Below, piece by piece: positions 27,127 to 36,208 of a stretch of 64,000 nucleotides of DNA; positions within the stretch are counted from its first letter, which is position 1; every line of letters starts with the position of its first letter. The stretch spans positions 124,001 through 188,000 of the forward strand of contig NZ_JACIGJ010000002.1 of NCBI RefSeq assembly GCF_014197855.1, given 5' to 3'. Below the pieces are notes generated by a model. The model saw only the letters and a list, made by a program, of their open reading frames with translations. It did not search any database and had not been told where the DNA came from. Position numbers and translations under genes: made by a program. The stretch is from Roseospira marina (GTDB lineage: Bacteria > Pseudomonadota > Alphaproteobacteria > Rhodospirillales > Rhodospirillaceae).

Positions 27127-29279
27127 CGGACTCCAGCCCGCCCACCGCCCGCGTTTGTCTGGTCACCACCGAAATCCTCGGCCCGACCCGAACCGGCGGC
27201 ATCGCCACGGTCCTAAGCGCGCTGGCCGATGGACTGGTCGCCCAGGGGCACACCGTCACGGTGCTGTGCCTGAACGGCACCCGCTCCATGGACGGGCCCT
27301 TCGACCGCTGGGTCGCTCACTACCGCCGCCGAGGCATCACTCTGGTGCCCCTGCCCGACCCGACCGACGACGCCACCATGCCGGCCATGGGCGGCCTGTG
27401 GGCGGAACGCTCCCTGGCCCGCCGCTGGCAGGTGCTGGCGTGGTTGGAGGCACAGGCCTTTGATCTGGTGCATTTCAACGACTGGGGTGGCGAGGCGGCG
27501 CTCGCCGGTCGCGCCCGCGCCCAGGGCATCGCGCTCCGGCAAACCCGGCTGGTGCTCGGGCTGCATGGCGCCTCCGACTGGGCGATGACCGGCAACGATA
27601 CGCCCCTGGAGGACCTGCCCCGCTTGATCCAGATCGAGTTAGAGCGGATCGCACCCCGCCTCATGGACGCCGTGTGGAGCCCGAGCGGCTTTATGCCGGC
27701 GTGGTTGGAGGCCCGGGGCGCGCCGGCGCCGGACGTCCGCCTCATGCCGCAGCCGCTGCCGGACCCCGGCCCCCCGCGCCCGCCCGCTACCGAGACCGCC
27801 CCAATCACCCACCTCGTTCTGTTCGGACGGCTGGAGGACCGCAAGGGTGTGGCGGTGCTGCTGGACGCGCTCGACCGCCTCGCCGAGGCGACGCGGACCG
27901 ATCCGACCGCTGCCGCGCCGACCGCCGTGATCTTCCTGGGCCGCGCCGCGACGGTCCAGGGCGAGCCGGCGGCCCGTGTCATCGGGCGGCGGGCCGCGTC
28001 CTGGCCCTGGCCGGCGACCGTGTGCGACAGCCTCGACCGGGACGCCGCGCTGGCGCTGCTAAGGGCGCCGGGACGGCTCGCCCTCATTCTGGCGCCGGCG
28101 GAAAACAGCCCGATGACCCTGCACGAGTGTCTGGCCCTGAGGATTCCGGTGCTGGCGAGCGCGACCGGAGGCATACCGGAGTTGATCGCGACCGAGGACC
28201 ACGCGCGGGTTCTGGTCCCCTATGACGCGGACGCGCTGGCCGAGCGGCTGGGCACCGTGCTCGGGCAGCCATTCGCGCCCGCACGGCCCGCGCACGATGC
28301 GCGGGACACCGCGCGGATCTGGGCGGCGTGGCATGCGGACCTGCTGGCGACCCCCGGCGACCGGACGCCGCCGACCACACCCCAACCGAACCCGATCACC
28401 CCGCTGATAGCGCCAGCGGACACCCCAGGACCAACCTGGAAGGCGGCCCTGGTCGCGCGACACGCCGCGAACGATCCGACCCCGGTCTGCCTGCTGACCG
28501 ACGCAGACCAGATCGCGCCGGGTGCCCTGTCCCTCCTGGACGCGGTCCTGGTTCGGACCGGGGCCGCCCTGCTGGCTCCGGCCTGGAGGGACGCGCGAGA
28601 CGGCCGCGTGTTTCCCTGCCTCGACTCCGTCCCGGCCAGCGCCCAGGCCACCCCACTGGTGGCCGGCCCCGGCCTTGTCCTCACCCGCGCCGCCATCGAA
28701 TGCGCCGCACGGGACTGGGACCCCTTGAGCGGCCTCTGGGGCCTCGTCGCGGTTTGCCGGGCCGCCGGCCTGACCCACGAGGCCGTGCCGCGGGTCCTGG
28801 TGTCACGCCGCCGGCCGTGGACGGAGCCGCCAACGGCCCTGGCCCGTGCACCGCGCCTGTGGGCCGCCGTCACCCCGCCGGTCCTCGCCCCGCTCACGGC
28901 CGCCCTCCTTGCCGGGCTGAGCGCGGCGCGCCTGCCGCCCGGCAGCAGCGCGGCACGCCCGCTCTCGACGGACGCACGCGAGCGCACCGCCCGCCGCGAC
29001 CGCCGCCGGGCGCTGGCCTTGTGGCGATCCTGGCCCTGGCGCGTGACCCGCCCCCTGCGCAATCGAACGCGGCGCCGCGCCGGTCTTCCTCCGGAGCCGG
29101 TCGAACCACCGCCCCTGACCGCGCCGGGCGCCGCCAGCGACGTTCTGTTCGGCATGCTCGTGTCGCGCTCATGGCCGCTCGGCGTCCTGGTCGCCACGCC
29201 CATCGCCCGAATCCGCGCTCAAATCCGCGCCGGGATCTGGGGGGTCTTCCGGCGCCGGAAGACGAGTCTTCGCGGTTGA
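27123..29279 (+). CDS. large glycosyltransferase: GT4 domain plus degenerate GT2-like domain
   Basis: A 718-residue protein beginning with a GT-B, family 4 glycosyltransferase (about 1-420). It has TGGIATVLSALADGL, LVLFGRLEDRKGV, and the donor-binding E-x7-E region ENSPMTLHECLAL followed by ATGGIPE. Residues about 425-590 resemble the second half of a GT2 (CLLTDADQIAPGAL, then VFPCLDSVPAS), lacking a full N-terminal nucleotide-binding part. The C-terminal 130 residues are basic, proline-rich and unassigned. It starts with GTG inside the previous gene's stop. It probably elongates a glycan with the upstream GT2. Confidence 0.83.
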   Translation: MTDSSPPTARVCLVTTEILGPTRTGGIATVLSALADGLVAQGHTVTVLCLNGTRSMDGPFDRWVAHYRRRGITLVPLPDPTDDATMPAMGGLWAERSLARRWQVLAWLEAQAFDLVHFNDWGGEAALAGRARAQGIALRQTRLVLGLHGASDWAMTGNDTPLEDLPRLIQIELERIAPRLMDAVWSPSGFMPAWLEARGAPAPDVRLMPQPLPDPGPPRPPATETAPITHLVLFGRLEDRKGVAVLLDALDRLAEATRTDPTAAAPTAVIFLGRAATVQGEPAARVIGRRAASWPWPATVCDSLDRDAALALLRAPGRLALILAPAENSPMTLHECLALRIPVLASATGGIPELIATEDHARVLVPYDADALAERLGTVLGQPFAPARPAHDARDTARIWAAWHADLLATPGDRTPPTTPQPNPITPLIAPADTPGPTWKAALVARHAANDPTPVCLLTDADQIAPGALSLLDAVLVRTGAALLAPAWRDARDGRVFPCLDSVPASAQATPLVAGPGLVLTRAAIECAARDWDPLSGLWGLVAVCRAAGLTHEAVPRVLVSRRRPWTEPPTALARAPRLWAAVTPPVLAPLTAALLAGLSAARLPPGSSAARPLSTDARERTARRDRRRALALWRSWPWRVTRPLRNRTRRRAGLPPEPVEPPPLTAPGAASDVLFGMLVSRSWPLGVLVATPIARIRAQIRAGIWGVFRRRKTSLRG

Positions 29280-29340
29280 CGCGACCGCCGTGCTGGTGTG
29301 CCATCAAGTGTTTCCGTCCAGCCGCAGTGGAGACCTGTCC

Positions 29341-29760
29341 TTGAGCCAGGAAACGCCGCCGTCCGCACGCCTCCAGCGTGTCCTGCTCGTTGATGATGAA
29401 GACGCGCTGCGAGTCCTGCTTGAGCTTGCCGTGCGCGACATCGGAGGCCTGGACACCCTGGCCTGTGCCACCTGCCGCGAAGCCCGGGAGCAGGTGGCGG
29501 TCTTCCAACCGGATCTGTTGGTGGTAGACGTCCAGCTTCCGGACGGAGATGGCCTTGATCTGGTGGATGCCTTAACCGCTGGCGCCACCCCGCCCGGTCC
29601 TCCGGCCGTGCTGTTGACGGCGCGGCCCGACGCGATCGCCGACCGCGCGGCCCGCATGGGCAGCGTTGCCGGTGTTCTCGCCAAACCGTTTGACCCGATG
29701 ACCTTATCGCAGACGCTGGATCAGCTTTGGCGTGACTGGAGCGCGTCCCGGCATGCCTGA
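29341..29760 (+). CDS. single-domain response regulator
   Basis: A 139-residue CheY-like receiver with complete catalytic residues: Asp18-Asp19 (LLVDDED), phospho-acceptor Asp63 (LLVVDVQLPDGDG), Thr93 (LLTA) and Lys115 (LAKPF). No output domain is present. The TTG at 29341 has a GGAG box 8 bases upstream and is preferred; a GTG at 29290 in the same frame is possible. It overlaps the Hpt-protein gene (ATGCCTGA), so the intact receiver and the intact Hpt are translationally coupled and probably exchange phosphate. Confidence 0.86.
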   Translation: MSQETPPSARLQRVLLVDDEDALRVLLELAVRDIGGLDTLACATCREAREQVAVFQPDLLVVDVQLPDGDGLDLVDALTAGATPPGPPAVLLTARPDAIADRAARMGSVAGVLAKPFDPMTLSQTLDQLWRDWSASRHA

Positions 29761-31423
29761 TCCAACCGCCATACAGCAGGGGTATGCCTTGTTATGGGAG
29801 AGTGTTGCCGGATTTCCGACCGTCGCCCGCGAGATCGCTGCCGACGTTCATGACGCGCTCGGCGTCCTCGAAAACCGAGAGGTCACTGCGGATGCCGAGG
29901 GGATCGCGGCGGCCCCGAACGGGCTCCGCCCCGCACTAACCCGCGCCAGCCGGGCCGCCCACAAACTGGCGGGCTCCGCCGGCTCCATGGGGTTCGTCTC
30001 AACCGGCCGGACCGCCGGGGCGCTCGAGATCCTCCTGGAAAGCCTGCTGGACCGGGACGCGCCGATGTCTCCGGCCGCGCGCGCCCAAATTGCCTTGCTG
30101 GACCGCCGCCTGCTGGAGCGCGTCGCCGCGCTGGATCCAGCCACGTCCACCCTGTTCAGCCGCCCGCCGCCCCCCCAGCGGGTGCCGCCCCCCCAAACGG
30201 CCCGCAATCCCGGCGCCGGTCCCGACATGAGGCTGTTCGGAGCGCGGTCCGGGGAGCCGTGGAGCGCCGTCACCGACCGTCTGGCCGCGTACGGCTGGTC
30301 CGTCGAGGCTCACCCGGACGTGCCCTCCGACCATCCGGGCGCGCCGCCGGATATCGCCCTGATCGACCTGGATGTCGTGCCCGAGGGCCTGGAGCGCATG
30401 GCGGACCTGACCGGGCCGCGCGGGGTCTGGGCTGGGCGTCCCTGGTATGGCGCCCAGGCGCAGCCGACCCCGCAGGCACGCGCCGAGGCCGTGGCCGCCG
30501 GCGCCGTCGGCGTGCTGACCAAGCCGGTGGATGCGGATGCACTGGTGGACCATTTCGCCACCGTATCCGCAACCGTGCGCGACGATGTCACCCGGGTCGC
30601 CATCCTGGACCCGGAGCCGGCGCTTGCCGCGCTGCTGTGCCACGTTTTGGAAAGCGCCAACGTCCTCGCCGAGATTGTGCCGGGACCGTCGGCCCTGCTC
30701 CATCTCCTCGCGGATGCCGGCGATGAAGGGGGTATCGACGCCCTGGTGATGGTCGAACGCACCCAGGCCCGGGGCGCCCTCAATCTCGCCATGGCGCTGC
30801 GGCAGGATCCCACGTGGGACGCGCTGGGGCTGGTGGTGCTGCTGCCGTCACCGAGCCTCGACCCCGTGGCCGGCGCGTTGGCGCGCGGCGGGGATGTGCT
30901 GATGCCATGGCCCGTGGACCCGGACCTGTTCGCGGCCACCGTCGTGGGACAGGCCGCCCGTGCCCGAAGTCGCCGGCTCCGCCACCACCACGAGGGCGAC
31001 AGCCCAGTCCTGGTGCGGTCCGCGTTGGAGTCGCGCATCCGCACCCTGCTGGAGCGTGCCACGGCGCTGGACCTGCCGCTGACGGTGGCCTGGATGCAAG
31101 GCCGCACGCCCAAGGCCGCCGAGGAGGCGGCGGCGCAAGGGCCGGAGATCGACCGCCTGCTGGCCCGCATCCTGCGGGAAATTCTGAGCCCGACGGACGT
31201 GCTGGGGCGCGGCCCCGACGGCGGGCTCGCCGTCGTGCTCCCCTTTCAGGATTGGGCGAGTGCCGAGGCGCGTCTCGCCCCCATCGCGGAGCGGCTGGGA
31301 CGGCTGGCCCCCGAAGCGACGCTATCGATCGGCCTCGCCGAACGGAGCGGGCCGAGAGACCAAGCCGCCCCCCTGCTCGCCCAGGCCCGCGCCAACGCAA
31401 ACGGCAACGGCACACCGGCCTGA
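29753..31423 (+). CDS. Hpt protein with two degenerate receivers and a degenerate GGDEF-like domain
   Basis: A 556-residue multi-module protein. The N-terminal Hpt domain is intact, with His70 (AAHKLAGSAGSMGF). A proline-rich linker follows. The first receiver-like domain (about 160-275) keeps an Asp in IALIDLD and a Lys in VLTKPVD but lacks the first acidic pair. The second (about 285-410) has lost both the phospho-Asp (DALVMVER) and the Lys (LMPWPVD). The C-terminus (about 425-545) matches the shape of a GGDEF domain (SPTDVLGRGPDGGLAVVLP, TLSIGLAE) without the GGDEF signature, so it should not make c-di-GMP. It likely takes phosphate from the adjacent receiver and works by binding partners. 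Confidence 0.75.
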   Translation: MPDPTAIQQGYALLWESVAGFPTVAREIAADVHDALGVLENREVTADAEGIAAAPNGLRPALTRASRAAHKLAGSAGSMGFVSTGRTAGALEILLESLLDRDAPMSPAARAQIALLDRRLLERVAALDPATSTLFSRPPPPQRVPPPQTARNPGAGPDMRLFGARSGEPWSAVTDRLAAYGWSVEAHPDVPSDHPGAPPDIALIDLDVVPEGLERMADLTGPRGVWAGRPWYGAQAQPTPQARAEAVAAGAVGVLTKPVDADALVDHFATVSATVRDDVTRVAILDPEPALAALLCHVLESANVLAEIVPGPSALLHLLADAGDEGGIDALVMVERTQARGALNLAMALRQDPTWDALGLVVLLPSPSLDPVAGALARGGDVLMPWPVDPDLFAATVVGQAARARSRRLRHHHEGDSPVLVRSALESRIRTLLERATALDLPLTVAWMQGRTPKAAEEAAAQGPEIDRLLARILREILSPTDVLGRGPDGGLAVVLPFQDWASAEARLAPIAERLGRLAPEATLSIGLAERSGPRDQAAPLLAQARANANGNGTPA

Positions 31424-31460
31424 CCCCGCCCCACGGCGCACACCCAGAGCGCAAACACAA

Positions 31461-31493
31461 CGAAGCCCCGCCGGGGGCACCGGCAGGGCTTCG
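31461..31493 (-). terminator. terminator hairpin after gltB
   Basis: Arms 31461-31472 and 31482-31493 pair over 12 bases with one mismatch. On the minus strand the hairpin is followed by TTGTGTTTGC. It lies between the convergent Hpt-protein gene and gltB, and best serves gltB. Confidence 0.65.
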
Positions 31494-31526
31494 CCATTCT
31501 TGGGGCCTTGAGACGGACCGGCCGGC

Positions 31527-34500
31527 CTACTCGGCCGCCGTGCCCACCGCGCCGGGCTCCACGCCCTCCGGCGTGACCGGCACCGCGAGCTTATCGAGCA
31601 TCTCCTTCGGCACGATCTGCCAGAAGTGCTTGACCTCGCGGTCCCAATTGACCAGCAGGCGCTGGGCGAACCGCGACTGGGTCTCGCGGGCATGCGCATC
31701 CACCAACGCCTTCAGGCGCTCGTCGTAGTGATCGACCTGGATCCGCTGCCAGATGACAAAGTCCGGATTGATGCGGACCGGCAGCAGGTTCTCCGGATCG
31801 TAGACGAACGCCATGCCCCCGGACATGCCGGCGCAAAAGTTGGCGCCCACCTCGCCCAGGATCACGACCGTGCCGTTGGTCATGTACTCGCAGCCGTTGG
31901 AGCCGCAGCCCTCAACCACCACCTCGGCGCCGGAGTTGCGCACCGCGAACCGCTCCCCGGCCTGACCGGACGCGAACAGCTGCCCCCCGGTCGCGCCATA
32001 CAGCGCCGTGTTGCCGATAATCGTGTTCTCGTGCGAGTTCAGCGGGCTGGACACAGCCGGGCGCACCACGATGGTGCCACCCGACAGGCCCTTGCCGACG
32101 TAGTCATTGGCGTCGCCGAACACCTCCAGCTTCAGGCCCTGCACCGCGAACGCGCCCAGGGACTGGCCGGCCGATCCGCGCAGGCGCACCGTAATGTGGC
32201 CGGGCTGAAGACCGGTCATGCCGTATTTGGTCACGATCTTGTGCGACAGCTTGGTCCCCACGGCGCGGTGCGTGTTCCGCACCGTATAGGTCAGCTGCAT
32301 CTTCTCGCCGTCTTCCAGCGCGTTGCGGGCATCCTGGATCATCTGCGCATCCAGGGTCTCCGGCACCTCGTTCCGGCCCTCAATGGCGCAGTGAACCGGC
32401 AAACCGCCGCTGTCCGGCTTGGACAGGATGGCGTTCAGGTCCAGGTCGTCCAGATGCTCGGACCCCCGGCTGATCTGATGCAGCAGGTCGGTGCGGCCGA
32501 TCGCCTCGTTGAGGGACCGCAGGCCCAGCGAGGCCAGGATTTCGCGCACCTCCTCGGCCATGAAGGTGAACAGGTTCACCACCTTCTCCGCCGTCCCGGT
32601 GAACTTGTCGCGCATCGCCTTGTCCTGGGTGCACACGCCCACCGGACAGGTGTTGGTGTGGCACTGACGGACCATGATACAGCCCATAGCGATCAGCGAC
32701 GTGGTGCCGACGCCGAACTCCTCCGCCCCCAACATGGCGGCGATGACGACGTCGCGCCCGGATTTGATGCCGCCGTCGGTGCGCAGCAACACCCGGTGAC
32801 GCAGGCGGTTCAGGGTCAGGACCTGATGAACCTCCGACAGGCCCATTTCCCACGGCAAGCCCGCGTACTTGATCGACGTCTGCGGGCTGGCGCCGGTGCC
32901 GCCGTTGTGGCCGGACACCAGGATGACGTCCGCGTTGGCCTTGGCCACGCCGGCGGCGATGGTGCCGATGCCGGTGCGGCTGACCAGCTTCACCGTGACG
33001 CGGGCACTCGGGTTGATCTGTTTCAGGTCATAGATGAGCTGCGCCAGATCCTCGATCGAGTAGATGTCGTGGTGCGGCGGCGGGCTGATGAGCGTGACAC
33101 CCTCGGTCGAGTGGCGCAGCTTGGCGATCTCCGCCGTGACCTTGAAGCCGGGAAGCTGGCCGCCCTCGCCGGGCTTGGCGCCCTGGGCCACCTTGATCTC
33201 GATCTCGCGGCACTGGTTCAGGTACTCGGCCGTCACGCCGAACCGCCCAGAGGCCACCTGCTTGATGGCGGAATTCTCGTTATCCCCGTTGGCGCGCGGC
33301 TTGTAGCGCGCCGGGTCCTCGCCGCCCTCGCCGCTGTCGGACTTCGCGCCGATGCGGTTCATGGCGATGTTGAGGGTACCATGCGCCTCCGGCGACAGCG
33401 CGCCGAGCGACATGGCCGGGGTCACGAACCGGCGGCGGATGACGTTGGTGTTCTCCACCTCATCCACATTGATCGCCTCCGCGACATGCTTGAAGTCCAG
33501 CAGGTCGCGGATGTTGATCGGCGGCAGTGCGCGCAGGCCCGCCGTGTACCGCTTGAAGATCTGATAGCCCTCGGTCGCCACCGCTTCCTGAAGGACATGG
33601 ATCAGGCGGCCGTCGTACTGGTGCGGCTCGCCCCCGCGCCGGTAGCGGTAGAAGCCACCCACGGGAAGGGAGACCACGGACGGGTCATAGGCGCGGGCGT
33701 GCTGCTCCAGCACCTTGCGCTGAATGCCGGAGAGGCCGATGCCGGAGATGCGCGACGTCATGCTGGTGAAGAACTCCGCCACCAGCGATCGCGACAGGCC
33801 GATAGCCTCGAAGCAATGCCCGCCGCGATAGCTGCTGAGGACCGAGATGCCCATCTTGGACATGATCTTCAGCAGGCCGTCGTTGACCGCCTTCTTGTAG
33901 CGCAGCATGACCTGATCAAGGGTCAGGTCCCCGAACAGACCGCGCCGATGCCGGTCCGCGATGCTTTCCTGGGTCAGCCACGGGTTCACGGTCGTCGCGC
34001 CCACACCGATCAGCACGGCGTGGTAATGCGTTTCCAGGCACTCGCCGGTGCGCACGTTGACGGACGTAAAGGTCCGCAGGCGTTGGCGCACCATGTGGGT
34101 GTGCACGGCGCCGGCGGCGAGGATCATCGGAATCGCCGCCCGGTCCGGCCCGGCGGCCGTGTCGGACAGGATGACGTGGGTGCGGCCGCCGCGCACGGCG
34201 TCCTCCGCCTCATGCTGGATGCGATGGATCGCGTTGCGCAGGGCATTGTCGCCGCCCTTCGGATCGAACGTGCAGTCGATCTCGGCCGCAGTGTCGCCCA
34301 TGTAGCGGCGCATGGCCTCGAATTCGGCGTTCGTCAGCACGGGGCTTTCGAGCTGAAGCAGCTCGCACTGCTCCGGGGACTCGTCGAGGATGTTGCCCAG
34401 GTTGCCCAGTCGCGTGCGCAGGCTCATCACCCGCGTCTCGCGCAGAGGGTCGATGGGCGGGTTCGTCACCTGGCTGAAGTTCTGTCGGAAGAACTGGTGC

Positions 34501-36089
34501 AACCCCCTGTAGTTGTCGGACAAAACGGCCAGCGGGGTGTCGTCGCCCATGGAGCCAATGGCCTCCTTGGCGTCCTCCACCATGGGGTGAAGGATCAACT
34601 CCATATCTTCCATGGACTGACCGAACGCCACCTGCGCGCGGCGGAGGGGCTCGCCCGAGATATGCGAGATCTCGTTGCGGTCCTGCTGGATCAGGCTGTC
34701 GAGCCGGGTGATGCGCTTGACCCAGTCATTGAACGGCTGACGGGCGGACAGCCGGTCCTTGATCCCGAGATCGTCGTAGAACTTACCCTCGCGCAGGTCG
34801 ACGGCAATCATTCCGCCCGGACCGACGCGGCCCTTGCGCACGACCTCGGATTCCACGACCCGCACCATGCCCGTCTCCGAGCCGACCACCAGCAGACCGT
34901 CCCGCGTGACGCTGTAGCGCATGGGGCGCAGGCCGTTGCGGTCCATGCCCGCGACGACCCAGCGGCCGTCCGTGGCGCAGATCGCGGCCGGACCGTCCCA
35001 CGGCTCCATGACGCAGTTGCAATAGGAGATGAGGTCGCCGTGCGGCTCCGGCAGGGTCGCATCCTGATTCAGGCTTTCCGGGATCAGCATGGCTTTGGTC
35101 ATCGGGGCTTCGCGGCCGGCGCGGCACAGCAGTTCGAACACCGCGTCGAGCGATGCGCTATCCGATCCACCGGCACGGACCAGCGGCTTCAGATCCTCGA
35201 TGGACGCGCCCAGGGCCGCGGAGGCCATGCGTGTCTCATGCGCCTTCATCCAGTTGACGTTGCCGGTGAGGGTGTTGATCTCGCCGTTGTGGGCAAGCAT
35301 CCGGAACGGCTGCGCCAGCCACCATGTCGGGAACGTGTTGGTCGAATAGCGCTGGTGATAGATCGCGAAGCTCGACACGAACCGCTCGTCCAGCAAGTCC
35401 GGGTAGAAGCTGGTGAGCTGCTCGGCCAGGAAAAGGCCCTTGTAGATGATCGAGCGGCAGGACAGCGAGCAGATGTAGAAGTCCTGCACACCGGCGGCCT
35501 GCACCTTCTTCTCGATGCGCCGCCGCACGACGTAAAGGTCGAGCTCGAACTGCTCATCGTCCACACCGCGTGTGTTGCAGATCATGATCTGCTCGATCTC
35601 GGGCCGCGTGGCGTTGGCCTTTTCGCCGATCACGGAGACGTCGACCGGCACCTGGCGCCAGCCGTAGATCGTGTAGCCGGCGGCCAGGATCTCGGTCTCG
35701 ACGATGCAGCGGCAGTCCTCCTGGGCGAGCAGGTCCGCCTTAGGCAAGAACACCATGCCGACGGCGAGATGCCCCTCCAGCGGGTCGTGCCCGGTGGCCG
35801 CGATGTGGACCTTGAAGAAGTCCTGCGGGATCTCGACGTGGATGCCCGCGCCGTCGCCGGTCTTGCCGTCCGCGTCCACCGCGCCGCGATGGAACAGGAC
35901 CTTCAGGGCCTCGATACCGGCGACGACGACGTCGCGGCGCGGCTTGCCGTCGATGGCGGCCACCAGCCCGACGCCACAGGCGTCATGCTCTTGCGCCGGA
36001 TCATAGGCGTGGTCGCGCTGCAACTGCTCGGCATTGGCGCGCCATTCGGCCACGAAGCGGGCACCGTCGGTCATTTGCGTCTCGGTCAT
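31527..36089 (-). CDS. gltB: glutamate synthase (NADPH) large subunit
   Basis: The alpha subunit of GOGAT takes ammonia from glutamine onto 2-oxoglutarate. At 1520 residues it is full length. The class II amidotransferase domain exposes its nucleophile in HDACGVGLV (Cys near residue 37 after N-terminal processing). The FMN-binding synthase domain and the 3Fe-4S cysteines follow (CIMVRQCHTNTCPVGVC), and the C-terminal beta-helix ends the protein. gltD lies 119 bp upstream on the same strand, so the order is gltD-gltB, the reverse of E. coli. Confidence 0.97.
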   Translation of the reverse strand: MTETQMTDGARFVAEWRANAEQLQRDHAYDPAQEHDACGVGLVAAIDGKPRRDVVVAGIEALKVLFHRGAVDADGKTGDGAGIHVEIPQDFFKVHIAATGHDPLEGHLAVGMVFLPKADLLAQEDCRCIVETEILAAGYTIYGWRQVPVDVSVIGEKANATRPEIEQIMICNTRGVDDEQFELDLYVVRRRIEKKVQAAGVQDFYICSLSCRSIIYKGLFLAEQLTSFYPDLLDERFVSSFAIYHQRYSTNTFPTWWLAQPFRMLAHNGEINTLTGNVNWMKAHETRMASAALGASIEDLKPLVRAGGSDSASLDAVFELLCRAGREAPMTKAMLIPESLNQDATLPEPHGDLISYCNCVMEPWDGPAAICATDGRWVVAGMDRNGLRPMRYSVTRDGLLVVGSETGMVRVVESEVVRKGRVGPGGMIAVDLREGKFYDDLGIKDRLSARQPFNDWVKRITRLDSLIQQDRNEISHISGEPLRRAQVAFGQSMEDMELILHPMVEDAKEAIGSMGDDTPLAVLSDNYRGLHQFFRQNFSQVTNPPIDPLRETRVMSLRTRLGNLGNILDESPEQCELLQLESPVLTNAEFEAMRRYMGDTAAEIDCTFDPKGGDNALRNAIHRIQHEAEDAVRGGRTHVILSDTAAGPDRAAIPMILAAGAVHTHMVRQRLRTFTSVNVRTGECLETHYHAVLIGVGATTVNPWLTQESIADRHRRGLFGDLTLDQVMLRYKKAVNDGLLKIMSKMGISVLSSYRGGHCFEAIGLSRSLVAEFFTSMTSRISGIGLSGIQRKVLEQHARAYDPSVVSLPVGGFYRYRRGGEPHQYDGRLIHVLQEAVATEGYQIFKRYTAGLRALPPINIRDLLDFKHVAEAINVDEVENTNVIRRRFVTPAMSLGALSPEAHGTLNIAMNRIGAKSDSGEGGEDPARYKPRANGDNENSAIKQVASGRFGVTAEYLNQCREIEIKVAQGAKPGEGGQLPGFKVTAEIAKLRHSTEGVTLISPPPHHDIYSIEDLAQLIYDLKQINPSARVTVKLVSRTGIGTIAAGVAKANADVILVSGHNGGTGASPQTSIKYAGLPWEMGLSEVHQVLTLNRLRHRVLLRTDGGIKSGRDVVIAAMLGAEEFGVGTTSLIAMGCIMVRQCHTNTCPVGVCTQDKAMRDKFTGTAEKVVNLFTFMAEEVREILASLGLRSLNEAIGRTDLLHQISRGSEHLDDLDLNAILSKPDSGGLPVHCAIEGRNEVPETLDAQMIQDARNALEDGEKMQLTYTVRNTHRAVGTKLSHKIVTKYGMTGLQPGHITVRLRGSAGQSLGAFAVQGLKLEVFGDANDYVGKGLSGGTIVVRPAVSSPLNSHENTIIGNTALYGATGGQLFASGQAGERFAVRNSGAEVVVEGCGSNGCEYMTNGTVVILGEVGANFCAGMSGGMAFVYDPENLLPVRINPDFVIWQRIQVDHYDERLKALVDAHARETQSRFAQRLLVNWDREVKHFWQIVPKEMLDKLAVPVTPEGVEPGAVGTAAE

Positions 36090-36208
36090 GGCCGGAGACT
36101 CCTCTCGCGTCGAGTCGGATCAGTCGTTCAGTCAGGTCGGGCCGTCAGGTCGGGCAAACACATCGGGCACACAGGGCGGATGGCCCCCGTCCAGGCTCCC
36201 GGCGGGGA

